In this document: piece after piece, positions 1 through 9,069 of the stretch
Layout: each line of letters opens with the position of its first letter
Numbering within the stretch: the first letter of the stretch is position 1
Assembly (NCBI RefSeq): GCF_013912375.1
Contig: NZ_JACETV010000001.1
Location: 620,001 to 684,000, forward strand
Length of the DNA stretch: 64,000 nt
Source: Emticicia sp. BO119
GTDB lineage: Bacteria; Bacteroidota; Bacteroidia; Cytophagales; Spirosomataceae
Direction: 5' to 3'
The notes under the pieces: model-generated
What the model was told of the DNA's origin: nothing
Seen by the model: the letters and a program-made list of their open reading frames with translations, nothing else
The model's database searches: none
Made by a program: the position numbers and the translations under genes

Positions 1-28
1 TATGCGTTGAGATTGAAAGATTCGGGTA

Positions 29-1804
29 TTACATTCTGATTGGTACTTCTATGCCTAATAACGCAGTTGCCTTGCGAATTGTTTCCGAAACAGCTTTTAT
101 TAATGCCAGACGAAACTGCTGTTTATCAGTATCTGTTTCGTTCATGATAGAAATCTCGGCATAAAACTGATTAAAAGTCTTTGCTAATTCATAAGTGTAG
201 TTGGCAATAACTGATGGTGAATACTCATCACCAGCTTTTTTAACGGCATTCGGATACTCACTCAGAACAAAAATTAATTCAGTTTCAGATTTTGCTATTT
301 CTACATTTTTAATCCGGCTATTTACTGAAATGCCCTGTGAAGACGCCTTCCGCAAAATAGAACAGATACGTGCATGAGTATATTGAATAAAAGGCCCGGT
401 ATTGCCTTCAAAACTGATTGAATCCGCCGGATTAAATAGCATTTTCTTCTTAGGGTCTACCTTCAATAAAAAATATTTCAATGCCCCTAAAGCAATCATC
501 TGAAATAAAATATCAGCGTCCTCATTCGTAAAATCATCAATTTTGCCCCGTTCACGGGTTGTTACTTCGGCCGTTTCAATCATTTCGTCTACCAGATCAT
601 CCGCATCAACCACTGTTCCCTCACGAGACTTCATTTTGCCCTCAGGTAATTCAACCATGCCATAACTCAGATGATAACAACCATCAGCATAATTACGACC
701 CAGTTTTTTCATGATCGCAAAAAGCACTTCAAAGTGATAGTCCTGTTCGTTGCCTACTACCCATATAGCTTTGTTAATATGGAAATCATGGAATTTAAGG
801 TCGGTAGTCCCTAAATCCTGGGTAATATATACTGAAGTACCGTCGGCACGAAGCACTAATTTTTCGTCAAGCCCTTCTTCTTTTAAATCAATCCAAACAC
901 TTCCATTCTCTTTCTTAAAGAAAATGCCACTCAATAAGCCTTCCTCTACTAAATCTTTTCCTAACAAATAAGTATTTGATTCATAGTAAGTTTTGTCAAA
1001 TGATACACCTATTTTCTGATAAGTTTCGTTGAAACCTGCAAAAACCCAGTCGTTCATTTTACGCCACAAGGCAACAGTTTCTTTATCACCTTGTTCCCAC
1101 TTAATAAGCATTTCCTGTACCGCTTTAATAGCCGGGGCATTCTTTTTGGCCTCTTCCTCGCTCATGCCTTCCTGCATTAAGGCTGCAACCTCACTTTTGT
1201 AATGTTTATCAAAAATTACATAGTATTTACCGGCCAGATGGTCACCTTTGATACCGGACGATTCCGGTGTTTCTCCATTTCCAAATTGCTGATAAGCCCA
1301 CATGGATTTACAGATATGCACACCTCGGTCATTTACCAGACAGGTTTTAACTACATCATAACCATTGGCTTCTAATATTTTTGATACAGAAAAACCCAGG
1401 AAGTTATTTCTTAAATGCCCTAAATGCAGCGGTTTGTTAGTATTAGGCGATGAATACTCAACCATTACGGATTGATTATTCTTAGGTAAAATGCCAAAGT
1501 TTTCATCGGCTAAAATGCCATTCAAAATATCAAACCATACTTCGTCGGCCAATACAAGGTTCAAAAAGCCTTGTACAACATTATAATTTTTAATATAGGT
1601 TGTGTTGGTCTTTAAATATTCTCCTATGGCATTGGCAATATCAGCAGGGCTTTTTCGGAGTTGTTTCACCAAGGCAAAAACCACATAGGTATAGTTTCCT
1701 TCAAAATCACTTTTGGTAGGTTGTAAAATCACTTCTTCTTCTACCTGAAATAATGCTGATAAGGCCTGCTTGATAGCAGATTTTAATGATAATTCGATAT
1801 TCAT
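29..1804 (-). CDS. argS: Arginyl-tRNA synthetase
   Basis: Class I aminoacyl-tRNA synthetase that charges tRNA-Arg with arginine in the cytoplasm. The protein has 591 residues, normal for the family. The HIGH-type motif reads HLGH near residue 128 within PLHLGHLRNN, and the KMSKS-type loop reads KMKSR at about 390-394. An N-terminal Arg-tRNA-synthetase domain and a C-terminal DALR anticodon-binding domain flank the catalytic core. The reading frame stays open 33 bases further upstream, but the start at 1804 (MNIELSLKSA) fits the usual N-terminus, so I chose it. It is a single gene with no obvious operon partner in the window. Confidence 0.97.
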   Translation of the reverse strand: MNIELSLKSAIKQALSALFQVEEEVILQPTKSDFEGNYTYVVFALVKQLRKSPADIANAIGEYLKTNTTYIKNYNVVQGFLNLVLADEVWFDILNGILADENFGILPKNNQSVMVEYSSPNTNKPLHLGHLRNNFLGFSVSKILEANGYDVVKTCLVNDRGVHICKSMWAYQQFGNGETPESSGIKGDHLAGKYYVIFDKHYKSEVAALMQEGMSEEEAKKNAPAIKAVQEMLIKWEQGDKETVALWRKMNDWVFAGFNETYQKIGVSFDKTYYESNTYLLGKDLVEEGLLSGIFFKKENGSVWIDLKEEGLDEKLVLRADGTSVYITQDLGTTDLKFHDFHINKAIWVVGNEQDYHFEVLFAIMKKLGRNYADGCYHLSYGMVELPEGKMKSREGTVVDADDLVDEMIETAEVTTRERGKIDDFTNEDADILFQMIALGALKYFLLKVDPKKKMLFNPADSISFEGNTGPFIQYTHARICSILRKASSQGISVNSRIKNVEIAKSETELIFVLSEYPNAVKKAGDEYSPSVIANYTYELAKTFNQFYAEISIMNETDTDKQQFRLALIKAVSETIRKATALLGIEVPIRM

Positions 1805-1844
1805 AGATTGTGAGTAATGCTTCTTTGTGAAGCGCAATTTTCTG

Positions 1845-1852
1845 CAAAAGTA
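1845..1852 (-). promoter_or_regulatory. Candidate -7 promoter box of argS
   Basis: On the minus strand the bases read TACTTTTG, matching the Bacteroidota -7 consensus TAnnTTTG, about 40 bases before the argS start. No clear TTTG -33 box lies at 19-20 bases, so support is partial. Confidence 0.35.
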
Positions 1853-2038
1853 AGGTTTTTTCGTCAGAAAAATATGGTTTATTCGGGGTGTTGTTGTTCA
1901 GGATGTTTTTTTATCTTGTATAAGATCAATTTGTAATCTGAATGTTATTATGGATATTGAATAAATCCTTCTATGTTCTTCCTGAAACTGATGAATTAAA
2001 TTATCTTTGAGCTAAAGATCCAGAACAGTAGGATATTT

Positions 2039-2740
2039 ATGCAACAAAAACGTATATATGCTTTTCTGATAGATTTTCTTATTTCAAGTGTGCCAGCCGT
2101 ATTATTGATGGACATGGAAATTTTTGTCTGGAAACTTGACTTTGAGACATCTATTTATCTTCCGATAGTTGTCATTATTGGCTTACTTATTATAAAAGAT
2201 ATAAGAAAAGGGCAGAGTCCGGGTAAATTTTATATAGGCTTGGTAGTTGTGAACAAATCAGGAAATGTGGTTGATCTTATTTTGCGGAATATGAGTCTTA
2301 TTTTATTTCCTGCAGAGGCTCTTGTCTGGTTTATTTTTGATAAACGTATAGGAGATGTCCTATTCAAAACCAAGGTTGAAGTAATAGATCAGACAACTGT
2401 TAAAAGGAGTGCCGAATTAATGGCTGGTATTTTTGTAATTCTGTTAGTTTTATATCTGTCTATTACCAATCTGATAGGCCTGTATATACGTCAGAAACAA
2501 GAATATATTCTGACAGAAGCCTTTGTTTTTAGTAGCAAAGCAATTCAGGAGAAAACAGGAGAAGTTATCAGAATGGGAAAAGTTCCAAGATATAATATCA
2601 GCAAGCGTAACGGAGAAACTAATGTGCGTATAGAAACAAAAATCTACGGCAAAAAAGAAAATGTTGACCTAATTATTTTTTTAACGAAGAAAGAAGGAGA
2701 GGAATGGGTGATTAAAGATTATAAGTATGCTGAGAAATAG
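2039..2740 (+). CDS. RDD family membrane protein
   Basis: The 233-residue protein opens with RIYAFLIDFLI, the Arg-Asp pattern of RDD domains, followed by hydrophobic segments near residues 8-25 and 43-52, the GQSPGKFYIGL motif, and a later KRIGDVLFKTKV motif. Another hydrophobic segment lies at about 127-147, and a soluble C-terminal tail of about 80 residues follows. RDD proteins are integral membrane proteins, some implicated in ion transport; the role of this one cannot be told from sequence. It stands alone, with a 137-bp gap to the next gene on the same strand. Confidence 0.75.
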   Translation: MQQKRIYAFLIDFLISSVPAVLLMDMEIFVWKLDFETSIYLPIVVIIGLLIIKDIRKGQSPGKFYIGLVVVNKSGNVVDLILRNMSLILFPAEALVWFIFDKRIGDVLFKTKVEVIDQTTVKRSAELMAGIFVILLVLYLSITNLIGLYIRQKQEYILTEAFVFSSKAIQEKTGEVIRMGKVPRYNISKRNGETNVRIETKIYGKKENVDLIIFLTKKEGEEWVIKDYKYAEK

Positions 2741-2877
2741 GGTTCAGTTAACTCTGAAAATAGCTCTGGCACTTATTTGAAGATTTTACTATAAAATTCT
2801 TTTTTTAAAACTAATAGAAAACTTTAAGAAAGATAATCAGGTTATGATACTGATGATACAGCCCTAAAATTTTATAT

Positions 2878-3297
2878 ATGAAATTAATTGCTTTTTTGTT
2901 GTTTTTAGCCCCGTTCTTTAATGAAAGCTATGCTAAAAAAGAAATAGGTCTTGTAGAGGAAATTGAGAATAATGAGGATGACTTCGATAAATTTTTTAAA
3001 GAATTTTGCAGAAATTCTACTTTTCAATTAAGCAGAATTAAATTTCCGTTGAAAGTAGTAGTAGTGGATGATGAAAAAAGAAATGAAAAAATGATTCAAC
3101 AAAACGACTGGCGACATACGAATTTGCAAAAACTTAAAAGAGAGCATCCAAAGAATAGATTGGAAACTGTAGATAAAGGTACTGACTCTAAGGATGTGGT
3201 GTTTACTAATAAAGAAAGTGGAGAAGTAGTGCATCACTTGTTTTCTAAAATTGACAATCAATGGTATCTCACAAGTATTATTGATGAATCGGAATGA
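2878..3297 (+). CDS. Secreted DUF4348-like protein
   Basis: A small protein of 139 residues with an N-terminal signal peptide (MKLIAFLLFLAPF, predicted cleavage after about residue 19). The mature part has an acidic stretch, then FDKFFKEFC and FQLSRIKFPL, a pattern I associate with the DUF4348 family of Bacteroidota, and it ends in an NTF2-like WYLTSIID segment. That family assignment is from memory of the pattern and is moderate. Function unknown; probably periplasmic. A strong convergent terminator follows. Confidence 0.6.
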   Translation: MKLIAFLLFLAPFFNESYAKKEIGLVEEIENNEDDFDKFFKEFCRNSTFQLSRIKFPLKVVVVDDEKRNEKMIQQNDWRHTNLQKLKREHPKNRLETVDKGTDSKDVVFTNKESGEVVHHLFSKIDNQWYLTSIIDESE

Positions 3298-3327
3298 TGA
3301 CTTAGGAAATTGATAAAATAAATAATA

Positions 3328-3363
3328 CTGAAAGCGTAAATAGCGATTTACTTACGCTTTCAG
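3328..3363. terminator. Bidirectional terminator hairpin
   Basis: A perfect 12-bp inverted repeat, CTGAAAGCGTAA at 3328-3339 and its complement at 3352-3363, sits in the 72-bp gap between the convergent genes ending at 3297 (+) and 3370 (-). The position supports a shared terminator, although neither side has a long T-tract. Confidence 0.7.
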
Positions 3364-3369
3364 GAGTAA

Positions 3370-3966
3370 TTAACCTTCCAGTTCCTTTAATAATTCCTCT
3401 GCTTGCTGTAAAGTCTTACTATAGTATTTAATTACCCATCTTGAAAAAAAGGACAAGAAAATGTATCCAATGGGGATAGCAATTGCCCAGAAATATTTGT
3501 TTTCGTTGAGGCTACGTCCGCCTGTAAATTTTGGCATCAGTAAAATGACAAACACTAAAAGAATATAGGCAAACACTACGCTTACCTGCTGAAATCTGAT
3601 AAATCGCAGTCTCTGTTTGGCAAATTGTTTGAGTGTTTCTACGTATGGTTGATTTACATCTCCAATCGAGTTGATCTGGTAAAGTAAAACAAGGCTAATA
3701 ATTGGTAAAACTATTAACATCAAGGAGGTAATAATGCCAATTCCTTGAAAGAATAGAGTAGTTAGCTTATTAAAGTTAATAATCATATAGACTACAGCTC
3801 CAAAGGCAAATAGGGTTCCGAGCGATTCATGAAAGATTACTTTTTTCAATTTAGATTTGTATCTGATTTCTGTCATTTTTTCAATAGTTTTTGTTTTTAA
3901 AAAAGGTTGTTTCTCTTTGAGATTACCTGCTTCATCCCAAAGTGTTTTTAGTTCCTCTAATTCCAT
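3370..3966 (-). CDS. Membrane protein paired with ECF sigma factor
   Basis: The 198-residue protein begins MELEELKTLWDEAG, has a soluble N-terminal arm of about 45 residues, and then four likely transmembrane segments (about 47-65, 73-95, 125-145 and 158-178). Its start overlaps the end of the upstream ECF sigma gene by 35 bases, so the two are almost surely co-transcribed and translationally coupled. In Bacteroidota, sigma genes are often followed by membrane proteins with this N-terminus. By position it could be an anti-sigma or accessory protein, but it has no zinc-finger anti-sigma motif. Function inferred from context only. Confidence 0.65.
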   Translation of the reverse strand: MELEELKTLWDEAGNLKEKQPFLKTKTIEKMTEIRYKSKLKKVIFHESLGTLFAFGAVVYMIINFNKLTTLFFQGIGIITSLMLIVLPIISLVLLYQINSIGDVNQPYVETLKQFAKQRLRFIRFQQVSVVFAYILLVFVILLMPKFTGGRSLNENKYFWAIAIPIGYIFLSFFSRWVIKYYSKTLQQAEELLKELEG

Positions 3967-4459
3967 TACTTTTCGAATTTATATGTTGTCTCTTTAGTTT
4001 TTCTTTAATACGTTGTATTTTAGTACCTACATTGGTTGCTGTAATTCCAATTATTTTGGCAATTTCAGCATAGCTTTTGTTTTCTAAGTATAGCATAACA
4101 ATTCCCTTATCAAGCAAATTAAGGTTTTCGATTAGCTGTCGGAATAACTCCCATTTTTGTTCTTCTTCATTATTAAAATCGTCGTTATGGTTCAGTATTT
4201 GTTCATTTATCTCAACGGTCGAAACTCTTCTTTTAGCAATTTTTAGCTGATAAATAGCCACGTTTAGAGCAACCCGATACAGCCATGTATTTAAATTGGA
4301 TTGCTGTTTGAAAGAATCGAAAGATTTCCAGAGCTGATAAATGATTTCCTGTACTAAATCAGCTTTGTCATCAGTATTATTGGTATAAACTGATGCAATC
4401 TTGAAAATTAGTCTTTCATTTTCCTTGATGGCTTTGATGAATATCTCTTTTTTTTCCAC
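3932..4459 (-). CDS. ECF-type RNA polymerase sigma factor (sigma-70 family)
   Basis: A 175-residue ECF sigma factor. Region 2 is visible as ADLVQEIIYQLWKSFDSF followed by LNTWLYRVALNVAI. Region 4 is visible as KSYAEIAKIIGITATNVGTKIQRIKEKLK, the helix-turn-helix that reads the -35 element. It heads a two-gene unit with the overlapping membrane protein and is divergent from a second ECF sigma module across 193 bp, so both may be controlled from the same gap. Regulon unknown. Confidence 0.9.
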   Translation of the reverse strand: MEKKEIFIKAIKENERLIFKIASVYTNNTDDKADLVQEIIYQLWKSFDSFKQQSNLNTWLYRVALNVAIYQLKIAKRRVSTVEINEQILNHNDDFNNEEEQKWELFRQLIENLNLLDKGIVMLYLENKSYAEIAKIIGITATNVGTKIQRIKEKLKRQHINSKSNGIRGTKNTLG

Positions 4460-4652
4460 GTATCAATCAGGCGATTTTATTTTCTTGCCTTATTAGTGTA
4501 TAGATTTATGAAAAAATCACATTAACTAAAAAAAATATTCTATTTTTTATTTAAGTACTTCTGTGCTCGTAAAATCATTCATTTATCTCCTAAATTTGGA
4601 ATGATCTTAAATCCCCTGCAACATTTTTCCAACTTAGCTGTCAAATGTTTTA

Positions 4653-5258
4653 TTGAAGACTATCAGAGAAAATAATGGGTTAGACCGTACTTTGGTCAAT
4701 AAAGTATTAGATGGAGATACTAATGCTTTCAGACTCATCATTAAAAATACTGAAACTTTAGTCGGACAAATTGTTTACAAGATGGTGAAGAATCCTGCTG
4801 ATAGAAAAGATATTGCTCAGGATATTTATTTCAAGACCTTTCAGAAATTAGATACTTTTCAGTTTCAATCTAAACTTTCAACATGGATAGCGCAGATTGC
4901 TTATAATTCCTGCTTAGGTTATCTTGAAAAAAGAAAATTAGTTTTAATAAATTATATTAATGATGGAGATGAAAATGAGGTGTTAGAAAAACTCCATCAT
5001 GAGGTTGACCCCTTTAATAACGAAGTTGAAAATAGTTTTTTTAAGCTGGAGTTGTCTTCTATTTTAAAGATAGAAATAGAAAAACTTCCGACTATCTATA
5101 AAACTCTTATCACATTGTACCATAATGAAGAATTAAGTTATGCCGAAGTAGCTGAAATAACACAATTACCAGAAGGAACTGTGAAAAGTTATCTTTCAAG
5201 GGCACGGAAATTATTAAAAGATAATTTATTGCTCAATTATAAAAAGGAAGCATTATGA
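4653..5258 (+). CDS. ECF-type RNA polymerase sigma factor, TTG start
   Basis: A 201-residue sigma-70 family protein. Region 2 shows DRKDIAQDIYFKTFQKL and LSTWIAQIAYNSCLGYL; region 4 shows LSYAEVAEITQLPEGTVKSYLSRARKLLK. The frame has a TAG at 4635 and no ATG before the conserved region, so TTG at 4653 is the best start. The stop overlaps the next gene start in an ATGA at 5255-5258, which supports translational coupling to the anti-sigma gene. It probably drives the run of genes 4653-7819. Normal ECF length. Confidence 0.88.
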   Translation: MKTIRENNGLDRTLVNKVLDGDTNAFRLIIKNTETLVGQIVYKMVKNPADRKDIAQDIYFKTFQKLDTFQFQSKLSTWIAQIAYNSCLGYLEKRKLVLINYINDGDENEVLEKLHHEVDPFNNEVENSFFKLELSSILKIEIEKLPTIYKTLITLYHNEELSYAEVAEITQLPEGTVKSYLSRARKLLKDNLLLNYKKEAL

Positions 5259-5698
5259 CAAACGGACATCTGACTGAAGCAGAAATGCAGCAATATGCTT
5301 TAGATTCCAATAGCTGTACGGAAACAATTGTTACGCATATTAATCATTGTGCTTATTGCCAGCAAGAGGCAATGATATATAAACTAATGTTTCATCGTAT
5401 TGAAGCCCAGGAAAAAGCTGTGTTTGATTTTGATTTGACTGAATTAGTAATGGCTCGGCTGCCGCAAGAACAAACTACGCATGATAAGTCATTTTTGTAT
5501 ATTATTACCACTGCTATAATTATAATGAGTGGAGTGGTAAGTTATGAATTTGGTAATAATATAGTGGATATCCTTTCAAGCTTAACACCCATGCTTGTGA
5601 GCCTTGTAATTTTAGCTTCATTTGGGGTTATGATTTTCTTCGGAGTTGATATGTATCAGAGATACAAGGCACAAATGAAGGTGCTTGATTTTTATTAA
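5255..5698 (+). CDS. Zinc-type anti-sigma factor, membrane-bound
   Basis: The 147-residue protein carries an HX3CX2C motif (HINHCAYC, near residues 28-35), the zinc-binding signature of ZAS anti-sigma domains. Two transmembrane segments follow at about 85-105 and 112-132. This layout, cytoplasmic ZAS domain then membrane anchor, fits a factor that holds the sigma factor encoded just upstream at the membrane until a signal releases it. The gene overlaps the sigma gene by 4 bases. The partner is inferred from this overlap. Confidence 0.82.
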   Translation: MTNGHLTEAEMQQYALDSNSCTETIVTHINHCAYCQQEAMIYKLMFHRIEAQEKAVFDFDLTELVMARLPQEQTTHDKSFLYIITTAIIIMSGVVSYEFGNNIVDILSSLTPMLVSLVILASFGVMIFFGVDMYQRYKAQMKVLDFY

Positions 5699-5762
5699 AT
5701 ATTGCAACAATTAAAGGAGTTATCTATCTAATCTGCTATAAAATATTAACATTTATAAAAAT

Positions 5763-6191
5763 ATGAAAAAGTCAATTATCATTTTATTTGCAATTGTGTG
5801 TCCTTTTATAGTTCGGGCGCAGGGTGAAAGCGAATTATACCCACCGGAGGTTTTCAGAGTTATTGTGACAATTTTCACAGTAGGGCTGTTTATGTGGTTT
5901 GTCTTAGCTATTATGAAACGCCTGATGGAGAATAAATTAAAACATAAGATTGTTGATAAGGGGGTGCCTGATAGTGTTGTTGCTTCGGTTTTAAAAACAA
6001 ATCCTAAGGAAAATCTGAATAGTAATATGAAATGGTTTGCTATTCTTTCAGGTTTAGGTGTTGCCCTTACTGCTATTCATTACACCTTGCCTTTGGGTAT
6101 TCACTCTTTAGCTATTATGGCTTTCTGTATTGCCGGAAGCTTTTTAGGATATTTCTTCTTTCTGAAGCACTCTGATAGTAAACCTGAATAA
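5763..6191 (+). CDS. Small membrane protein in ECF sigma operon
   Basis: 142 residues with an N-terminal signal or anchor (MKKSIIILFAIVCPFIVRAQ), a transmembrane segment at about 30-50, a basic loop, and two further segments at about 95-115 and 118-136. It may belong to the DUF6249 group often found after sigma/anti-sigma pairs, but I cannot confirm this. It lies 64 bp after the anti-sigma gene and 2 bp before the S41 peptidase gene, so it is very likely in the same operon. Function unknown. Confidence 0.6.
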   Translation: MKKSIIILFAIVCPFIVRAQGESELYPPEVFRVIVTIFTVGLFMWFVLAIMKRLMENKLKHKIVDKGVPDSVVASVLKTNPKENLNSNMKWFAILSGLGVALTAIHYTLPLGIHSLAIMAFCIAGSFLGYFFFLKHSDSKPE

Positions 6192-6193
6192 GT

Positions 6194-7819
6194 ATGAAAT
6201 ATATTGCATTTCTTGTAATTAACCTGCTGTTTACTCAGTGTGACTTCGCTCAATCTTTGCCCGTTATTCGGGCAAAATCAAAGCTGGTAAACGTAAAAGA
6301 CGGACAGATTTTTCAGAGGGCTGTCTGGAATCTCACACCTGAAGTAAAGCCTGATGTGTATCAGGCTTTAGAGCCACTCATTGACAAACGCATTACATTT
6401 TATACCGACATCGATTCGATTTCATTTGATGTAGTACCTGATAGAACCTATGATTTTCTTATTATACTGAATGATAGAGATACCTGCTATACACGAATTT
6501 CAACTTTTAGAAATACCAACCAGACTGCTATTGATGCTAAGGACGATAACCTGATAAAACCCGAAAAGTTGCAGCAAGATTTCATCGTTTTTCGGGAGGC
6601 ATTGGAAAAATATCATGCCGGAATTTATAGATTTAAAAATAAACAACACTTAGATAAATTGTTGGATAGTTGTTTTATGGTATTAACCAGATCTATGACA
6701 CAATTAGAGTTCGGCAAGACAATTCTATGGGTTATAAGTGCTTTAGAAGATGGTCATACACGCAGTAATGTTCCTCGTTTGTTAAGCGCTTATTACAACA
6801 ATAATGCGAAGGTTTTTCCTTTATATCCTTATTTTGTTGATAGTAAAGCCTACGTGCTTTGCGGTAGTATTGAAAGGTTACCTGCCGGAACAGAAATTGT
6901 AGCGATTGATGGTATGCCCATTAAAGAAATTAAAGACAGGATATTTCGATACCTGCCCTCAGATGGTTCTATTAAGACCAATAAGCGACAGCAATTAAAC
7001 GATGGTGCTTTCCCGATTTTGTATCATTGGCTTTATGGAAGCAAGAATACTTTTGAAGTACAGTATAAAAATCAAAAAGGGTTGATAGAAACTATCAGAA
7101 TTGCCAGTATAGCTACAAAAAATGTTGCCTGTGACTTCTTACGGAAGCTGAACAATACCAAACCTTTACAATTGGAACGGCTTAACTCATCTACCGCTTT
7201 GCTCAATATAAGAACATTTGATGAAAATAGAATAGATCAGGCAAACATAGATTTTGGCGGGTTTATGGATAGTGCCTTTTCAGCGTTGAATATACAGAAA
7301 ATCAGTAATCTGATAATAGATGTACGTAATAATGGTGGGGGAGCAGATGATTATGGCGCTTTATTGTATAGTTATCTGAGTCAGAAACCTTTCAGATACT
7401 TTGCCTCTAAGGCGTCAAGTACCCATGTAGTAAAATTAGAAGAAAACCCATTATTGGGTTTTCAAAAAGCACAATCCAATAGTTTCAAAGGGAAAGTTTT
7501 TATTCTGATCAATGGTTTTAGTTTCTCGACCACAGCAGATTTCTGTGCTACAGCCCGTAGTAATGACAGAGCCGTTTTTATAGGTGAAGAAACTGGAGGG
7601 GGCTATTACGGTAATACTTCGGGTGGAAGTACACAAACCATGCTTCCCAATAGCCAGATTATTGTTAATATTCCATTATATAAATATGTGAATGCGGTAA
7701 AAAAAGCACAATTTCCTGATAGAGGTATTATACCTGATTATGAGATAATACCTGATATTGAGGATATATTACAACACAAAGATGTTGAACTGGATTTAGC
7801 TTTAAGATTGATAAAATAA
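6194..7819 (+). CDS. S41 family peptidase (C-terminal processing protease-like), secreted
   Basis: 541 residues with a signal peptide (cleavage near residue 20). An N-terminal helical region holds LEDGHTRSN, a PDZ-like segment includes PAGTEIVAIDGMPI, and the catalytic tail-specific protease domain shows LIIDVRNNGGG, then NGFSFSTTAD with the likely nucleophile serine, then GEETGGGYYGNTSGG. The family cleaves peptides in the periplasm or at the outer membrane using a Ser/Lys dyad. Gene spacing of 2 bp puts it at the end of the sigma/anti-sigma operon, which suggests an envelope-stress or processing role (inference). Confidence 0.85.
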   Translation: MKYIAFLVINLLFTQCDFAQSLPVIRAKSKLVNVKDGQIFQRAVWNLTPEVKPDVYQALEPLIDKRITFYTDIDSISFDVVPDRTYDFLIILNDRDTCYTRISTFRNTNQTAIDAKDDNLIKPEKLQQDFIVFREALEKYHAGIYRFKNKQHLDKLLDSCFMVLTRSMTQLEFGKTILWVISALEDGHTRSNVPRLLSAYYNNNAKVFPLYPYFVDSKAYVLCGSIERLPAGTEIVAIDGMPIKEIKDRIFRYLPSDGSIKTNKRQQLNDGAFPILYHWLYGSKNTFEVQYKNQKGLIETIRIASIATKNVACDFLRKLNNTKPLQLERLNSSTALLNIRTFDENRIDQANIDFGGFMDSAFSALNIQKISNLIIDVRNNGGGADDYGALLYSYLSQKPFRYFASKASSTHVVKLEENPLLGFQKAQSNSFKGKVFILINGFSFSTTADFCATARSNDRAVFIGEETGGGYYGNTSGGSTQTMLPNSQIIVNIPLYKYVNAVKKAQFPDRGIIPDYEIIPDIEDILQHKDVELDLALRLIK

Positions 7820-8305
7820 TGGAATTAGTCTGTAATATTAATTACACGCTTGTATTGAAACTTTCTGAAAACCTCTTTGTGATAACAATACAAATGGTGT
7901 GATGAAGGTTCTCTTGTCTGACACTAATCAGTAAATATTAATGTATTAATACTGGTTTTGAAAAGCATCTCTTGGCTAATACAATTTACTCTGCTTTTAA
8001 TATTAATTTATTGTAAAATTTAACTTTTGAGTTAAATATGTAAACAATTCTACATTTTAATTGTTTAATTTTGTATTGTCAGGGAAGAATCTTCCTTTTT
8101 CTTGTATTTAAATTTTGGCACGATTTTTTGATATTTTTTCACAACTCTTTCCCCGTTTACCTCTATAAGTGCTTCCTGTAATATAAATTATTTGTAAAAC
8201 CTTGTGCTTTTTCCATTTTTACAAGTTTGAGTTTTTTGGTCTTAATACCTGAGTGCTTTCATTTTACTGGTAGCTATATTGTTAGAATCTAAACGGTATT
8301 GGTAT
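7820..8305. other. Intergenic region, 486 bp
   Basis: AT-rich, no coding signal found. It holds a TAATTTTG box at 8066-8073 without a good -33 partner, and a weak inverted repeat TTGTAAAA (8192-8199) / TTTTACAA (8217-8224) shortly before the receiver gene, so the latter may have a structured leader. The evidence is slight. Confidence 0.3.
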
Positions 8306-8728
8306 ATGTATATTTCTCTTAATATTGTTTTAGCCGAAAAAGATACGGAATATCAGGAGATATTTCAGGAGGCTTTAGAAGAGGTGAGTATTCCTGCTAC
8401 GCTTACTATTGTGAACGATGGTAAGGAGTTGATGGATAAACTCAAATCGGCTCAATCGCCTACTTATAATGTTGTGGTGTTAGATATGAATATCCCCAAA
8501 AAGAGCGGGATTCAATGCCTGAAAGAAATCAGAAAAGATAATAAATGGAATAATACCTATTCAGTAGTATTGACCAGCGATAAAAACAGAAAACAGGTAG
8601 AAAAGGCTTATCGGGCAGGAGCTAATCTATTTATTACCAAGCCTGAATCTTACAAGGACTATATAGAGGCTATCAGAAAAATCCTTACCTCAGAACGAGA
8701 AATGAGTTTGCCAATTTACTTTAAATAG
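8306..8728 (+). CDS. Receiver-only response regulator (CheY-like)
   Basis: 140 residues, a single receiver domain with no output domain. The phospho-acceptor is Asp60 (VVVLDMNIP), with the conserved Thr/Ser in VVLTSD and Lys in FITKPES. In the acidic pocket the usual second acidic residue is Lys12 (AEKD), which may weaken Mg2+ binding. The frame is open from a TTG at 8279, but the ATG at 8306 matches the start of the closely related receiver at 18396-18815, so I use it. It lies 341 bp before a large histidine kinase on the same strand, a plausible partner. Confidence 0.85.
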   Translation: MYISLNIVLAEKDTEYQEIFQEALEEVSIPATLTIVNDGKELMDKLKSAQSPTYNVVVLDMNIPKKSGIQCLKEIRKDNKWNNTYSVVLTSDKNRKQVEKAYRAGANLFITKPESYKDYIEAIRKILTSEREMSLPIYFK

Positions 8729-9069
8729 AATTATAATAGTATTCTGGATAATAGGCGAACTAGGGTATTACACTTCTGTGTACTAATTAAAATGGGCGTT
8801 CTTCCCTTAAATTAGTGATATTTAAATCATAAAGGCAATCATTCTTGAGAGATTCGCCTAAGGTTTTTATACTTGACAAATTATTTTCACAACTATTGTT
8901 TTTCATTTCTTTTTACACTTAAAGACTGTAAAACTTTTCCGGCTACATAAGAGATCTGGTTGGACCTGATGCACTACAAATCATAGAAAAATTCATGAAA
9001 TTTTTTATATTTGTAGTATAGTTTCTAAAAAAAACCTTTGCATTTTTAAGTTTTAACCAGTTCTAAACT
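8729..9069. other. Intergenic region between receiver and kinase
   Basis: 341 bp, AT-rich, no ORF. A TATATTTG box at 9006-9013 matches the Bacteroidota -7 element 57 bases before the kinase start, but no TTTG lies at the expected -33 position. The kinase may thus have its own promoter. Confidence 0.3.

Noticed and set aside
8279-8305. TTG start for the receiver gene
   Set aside because: The paralogue at 18396-18815 begins at the position equivalent to ATG 8306.
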